Below are positions 31,531 through 32,960 of a DNA stretch of 32,960 nt, piece after piece (within the stretch, counting starts at the first letter, position 1; every line of letters begins with the position of its first letter). Made by a program: the position numbers and the translations under genes. The DNA is from a virus: positions 1-32,960 of IMG/VR virus record IMGVR_UViG_3300025151_000156; one strand, 5' to 3'. The notes under the pieces were generated by a model that searched no databases, was not told where the DNA came from, and was given only the letters and a program-made list of their open reading frames with translations.

Positions 31531-31938
31531 TTAACTGTAAGGGCCTTTGACTACACCGCCTTTAGCCATCTTTTTAACACGACCTCCACGGCTCATCTTT
31601 TTAGGCATGGAAACCTTGCCACCATTACGCATTTTCATCATGGAGACTTTACCGCCACGCTTCATTTTCTTAGGCATAGATACTTTACCGCCCATCATCA
31701 TTTTCTTTGGTTTTTTCACTTCTCCGCCCTCTCTTTTTTTGATTGGTTTTTTCTTTGGTTTAGGTGGTGTGTCTTCTTTCACAGGCCCATTTCGTTTAGC
31801 TTGCTTGCGTAGATATTCAGCTGTTTCGGGGTCTTCACCCCTACGTACTTTTTCGCCAAGCTCTTTCATATCTCTACGAAACCTTGCCTCTTTAGCATCT
31901 CTAGGCTTGGGTGGTTTTTTTGCTGGTTTTTTTGCCAT
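31531..31938 (-). CDS. Very basic Lys/Met/Gly repeat protein (135 aa)
   Basis: Extremely rich in Lys and Arg, with Pro in the N-terminal part (MAKKPAKKPPKPRDAKEARF). A charged helix (RDMKELGEKVRRGEDPETAE) precedes the C-terminal half. From residue 71 to 130 the protein is a degenerate repeat of about 12 residues centred on GGxV: GGEV, GGKV, GGKV, GGKV, GGRV and GGVV at 71, 83, 95, 106, 118 and 127, separated by KKM-type basic stretches. Such composition suggests DNA condensation or binding to virion DNA or negatively charged protein, but no known fold is recognised. AAGGAGG lies five bases before the ATG, an almost ideal site. Repeat count could vary between related phages. Confidence 0.75.
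   Translation of the reverse strand: MAKKPAKKPPKPRDAKEARFRRDMKELGEKVRRGEDPETAEYLRKQAKRNGPVKEDTPPKPKKKPIKKREGGEVKKPKKMMMGGKVSMPKKMKRGGKVSMMKMRNGGKVSMPKKMSRGGRVKKMAKGGVVKGPYS
31549..31728 (-). repeat. Six degenerate ~36-bp coding repeats (GGxV units)
   Basis: Six consecutive units of about 12 codons, each containing GG[E/K/R/V]V, with the spacing 12, 12, 11, 12 and 9 residues. Units two to five read approximately GGKVSMPKKMKR. The repeats code for the basic C-terminal half of the 135-aa protein. Confidence 0.7.
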
Positions 31939-32111
31939 TATGTCCTCCTTCTTCTGATGGCTGCAAATGCACCTTTTTTAGGAGCACCCTTTTGTCCCAC
32001 TTTACGCATTTTTTCGCCACTTCCTGCAGCGATACGTTTCCTTTTTGCGTTGAGATTAGCATAAAGTCCAGGAGGTTTTTTCCTACCTACTTTTCTAATT
32101 TGTTTTGACAT
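31938..32111 (-). CDS. Small basic phage protein with YANLNAKRKRIAAGSGEK motif (57 aa)
   Basis: A small, strongly basic protein: MSKQIRKVGRKKPPGLYANL, followed by AKRKRIAAGSGEKMRKVGQK and a tail ending RRRRT. From memory, the PGLYANxxAKRKRIxxGSGEKMRKxGxKGAP pattern recurs in small phage proteins grouped as a DUF (I believe DUF5872/DUF6321); no function is known. An upstream in-frame ATG at 32132 would add seven residues, but only the ATG at 32111 has a close ribosome binding site (GAGGAG ending four bases away), so I prefer it. It shares one base with the start of the 135-aa gene (TAATG). It probably acts with its basic neighbours on virion nucleic acid, by inference only. Confidence 0.7.
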   Translation of the reverse strand: MSKQIRKVGRKKPPGLYANLNAKRKRIAAGSGEKMRKVGQKGAPKKGAFAAIRRRRT

Positions 32112-32140
32112 TTGACTCCTCGATATTGCCATGATCTATA

Positions 32141-32425
32141 TCACCATGCCTTACAAGACCAATATCGCGCACTAAATTTATCTTTAGCTGTGGCACAATT
32201 ATGTCTTGCTCGAAACGATTTTCTTCTAGCAGGTTGGTCTTTTTTAATACTCATGTTTGGGTCACCAAACCGCACTAATTTTACTTGATTACCTTTTTTA
32301 GCTAAAACAGCAGATTTTTTTGGCCCATTCGGGGTCTTTTTTGGTTTATTATATCCCGAAAAAGTCACACCACGGTAGGTAAGCCTACCAGATGGGCTTC
32401 TTTTGACATCTTTTGTTGTAGCCAT
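32141..32425 (-). CDS. Small basic conserved phage protein (94 aa)
   Basis: A basic protein with a flexible Lys-rich N-terminal half (MATTKDVKRSPSGRLTYRGV) and a C-terminal half with the characteristic string GDPNMSIKKDQPARRKSFRA and then RHNCATAKDKFSARYWSCKA. From memory, this GDPNMxIKKxxPxRRKSFRARHxC...ARYWSCKxW ending is frequent in phages and has no established role. The two Cys (in HNC and WSC) and the Trp are fixed features in the ones I recall. AGGG lies about seven bases before the ATG. It belongs to a run of three small basic genes upstream of the adaptors, so a virion-related nucleic-acid-binding role is possible. Confidence 0.75.
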   Translation of the reverse strand: MATTKDVKRSPSGRLTYRGVTFSGYNKPKKTPNGPKKSAVLAKKGNQVKLVRFGDPNMSIKKDQPARRKSFRARHNCATAKDKFSARYWSCKAW

Positions 32426-32433
32426 AATAATCC

Positions 32434-32709
32434 CTACGCAAAGAATATCGTCAATGCAGTGATGTTTGTTGCGGTAGCAACATGGATATCGTCGGTGAAC
32501 AGCACACCCTCATCTGGAATGTTTACAGAGTGTGTTTGACTTGCCGTAAAATCTAAATCAAGAAGGGTTGAACCTCCATTGCCATCAGAAAAAGTTAGCC
32601 GACCTGCTGTTCCTGCTACCAAAACCTGAACCTGACGCAACCGAGCGCGACCTGTAGAGGCCGCGCCTGTGCCTGTCAAGCGTTTGGCTCGTATATCTGA
32701 GTTTGCCAT
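32434..32709 (-). CDS. Small beta-rich virion protein (91 aa)
   Basis: Not assigned to a named family. The N-terminal third is Arg-rich (SDIRAKRLTGTGAASTGRAR), and the rest is beta-rich with LRQVQVLVAGTAGRLTFSDG, STLLDLDFTASQTHSVNIPD and a C-terminal NITALTIFFA. The pattern, a strand-rich body ending in a hydrophobic strand, suggests a small structural protein such as a fibre- or capsid-decorating component. AAGGAG is eight bases before the ATG, a strong site. It follows the truncated gene at the right edge after 12 bases, and its composition resembles that gene. Confidence 0.7.
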   Translation of the reverse strand: MANSDIRAKRLTGTGAASTGRARLRQVQVLVAGTAGRLTFSDGNGGSTLLDLDFTASQTHSVNIPDEGVLFTDDIHVATATNITALTIFFA

Positions 32710-32721
32710 ACGGAACTCTCC

Positions 32722-32960
32722 TTACGATGCGTCAGAGGAGCTAGAGATACCGAAAAATTTCAAAACAATTACTGTATCCCCTCCTGGATCACCAGAAACT
32801 ACTATCTCAACTTCATCGGGGGTAGCACCACTTGCTGATGTCGTAAATCCTGACATGCCAAGAACACCATTACAACCAAAAAAGCCTTTGAAACCAGTAG
32901 AGTTTACTGCGGCAGAGATTCCATCTACAAAACCATCTGTATCAGCATCTGTGCCAATAT
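32722..32960 (-). CDS. Virion protein, C-terminal part only (runs off the right edge)
   Basis: The final 78 residues of a gene whose start lies beyond the right edge. The visible part reads IGTDADTDGFVDGISAAVNS, then TGFKGFFGCNGVLGMSGFTT, then a Gly/Ser-rich linker (SASGATPDEVEIVVSGDPGG) and the end VIVLKFFGISSSSDAS. The strand-rich, Gly/Ser-rich end fits a small phage structural protein, and it is similar in character to the 91-aa protein that follows. No stop occurs in this frame between the edge and 32724, and the other minus-strand frames hit stops early. The family is not recognised. Confidence 0.6.
   Translation of the reverse strand, partial: IGTDADTDGFVDGISAAVNSTGFKGFFGCNGVLGMSGFTTSASGATPDEVEIVVSGDPGGDTVIVLKFFGISSSSDAS

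Noticed and set aside
31547-31957. Long plus-strand ORF opposite the basic 135-aa gene
   Set aside because: It mirrors the repeats of the basic protein in antisense, giving Pro/Leu/Phe-rich low complexity, and it lacks a ribosome binding site. The minus-strand gene has AAGGAGG and fits the operon.
1-32960. Prophage or integrated element with attachment sites
   Set aside because: No integrase, excisionase, flanking host genes or tRNA-derived att repeat is visible in the window.

Overview
The window is part of the genome of a tailed double-stranded DNA phage, most likely podovirus-like. The evidence is a long unbroken late operon with paired adaptor (neck) proteins, a P22 gp10-like stabilisation/tail-hub protein, several very large Ala/Gln-rich internal virion proteins and tandem tail-protein genes, next to a replication block. 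The DNA is visibly AT-rich. From memory, many of these families resemble those of uncultured marine phages; that is recollection, not a search, and the host cannot be named. Terminase, portal, protease, major capsid protein, DNA polymerase, lysis genes and integrase are not seen here. Both window edges cut through genes.

Layout. (1) 1-5397, minus strand: replication/early block. In transcription order it holds two small conserved proteins, a candidate ssDNA-binding protein, a hairpin, an archaeo-eukaryotic (AEP) primase of the TOTE-associated type translationally coupled to a UvrD/Rep helicase, a small unknown gene, and the start of a DUF932/TIGR03299-like gene. (2) 5398-5736: a 339-bp divergent control region with promoter-like elements, an inverted repeat around a minus-strand -10 box, short tandem repeats and a perfect palindrome. 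(3) 5737-7835, plus strand: the only rightward genes, a SNF2-type helicase overlapped by a GTG-started beta-class DNA methyltransferase. (4) 7832-32960, minus strand: the virion block, which meets the methyltransferase tail to tail with a 3-bp overlap.

Read in transcription order (right to left), the virion block has small virion and basic proteins, two adaptor proteins with a zinc-ribbon protein between them, small structural proteins, a cupredoxin-like protein, a fibre-like protein, three beta-propeller genes, the tail hub, and four large internal (ejection) virion proteins.

The most unusual part is the tail-display region 20966-28714. Three tandem paralogous genes carry four sets of exactly seven ~52-residue repeats, most simply read as seven-bladed beta-propellers, held between conserved N- and C-terminal caps. 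One gene holds two propellers, the second apparently inserted inside the C-terminal cap. Upstream in the same transcript is a virion protein with a plastocyanin-like Cys/His/Met site. Other repeat systems are GETITGG modules in both adaptors, a six-fold GGxV repeat in a very basic small protein, and two NPxV...EGR modules in an internal virion protein.
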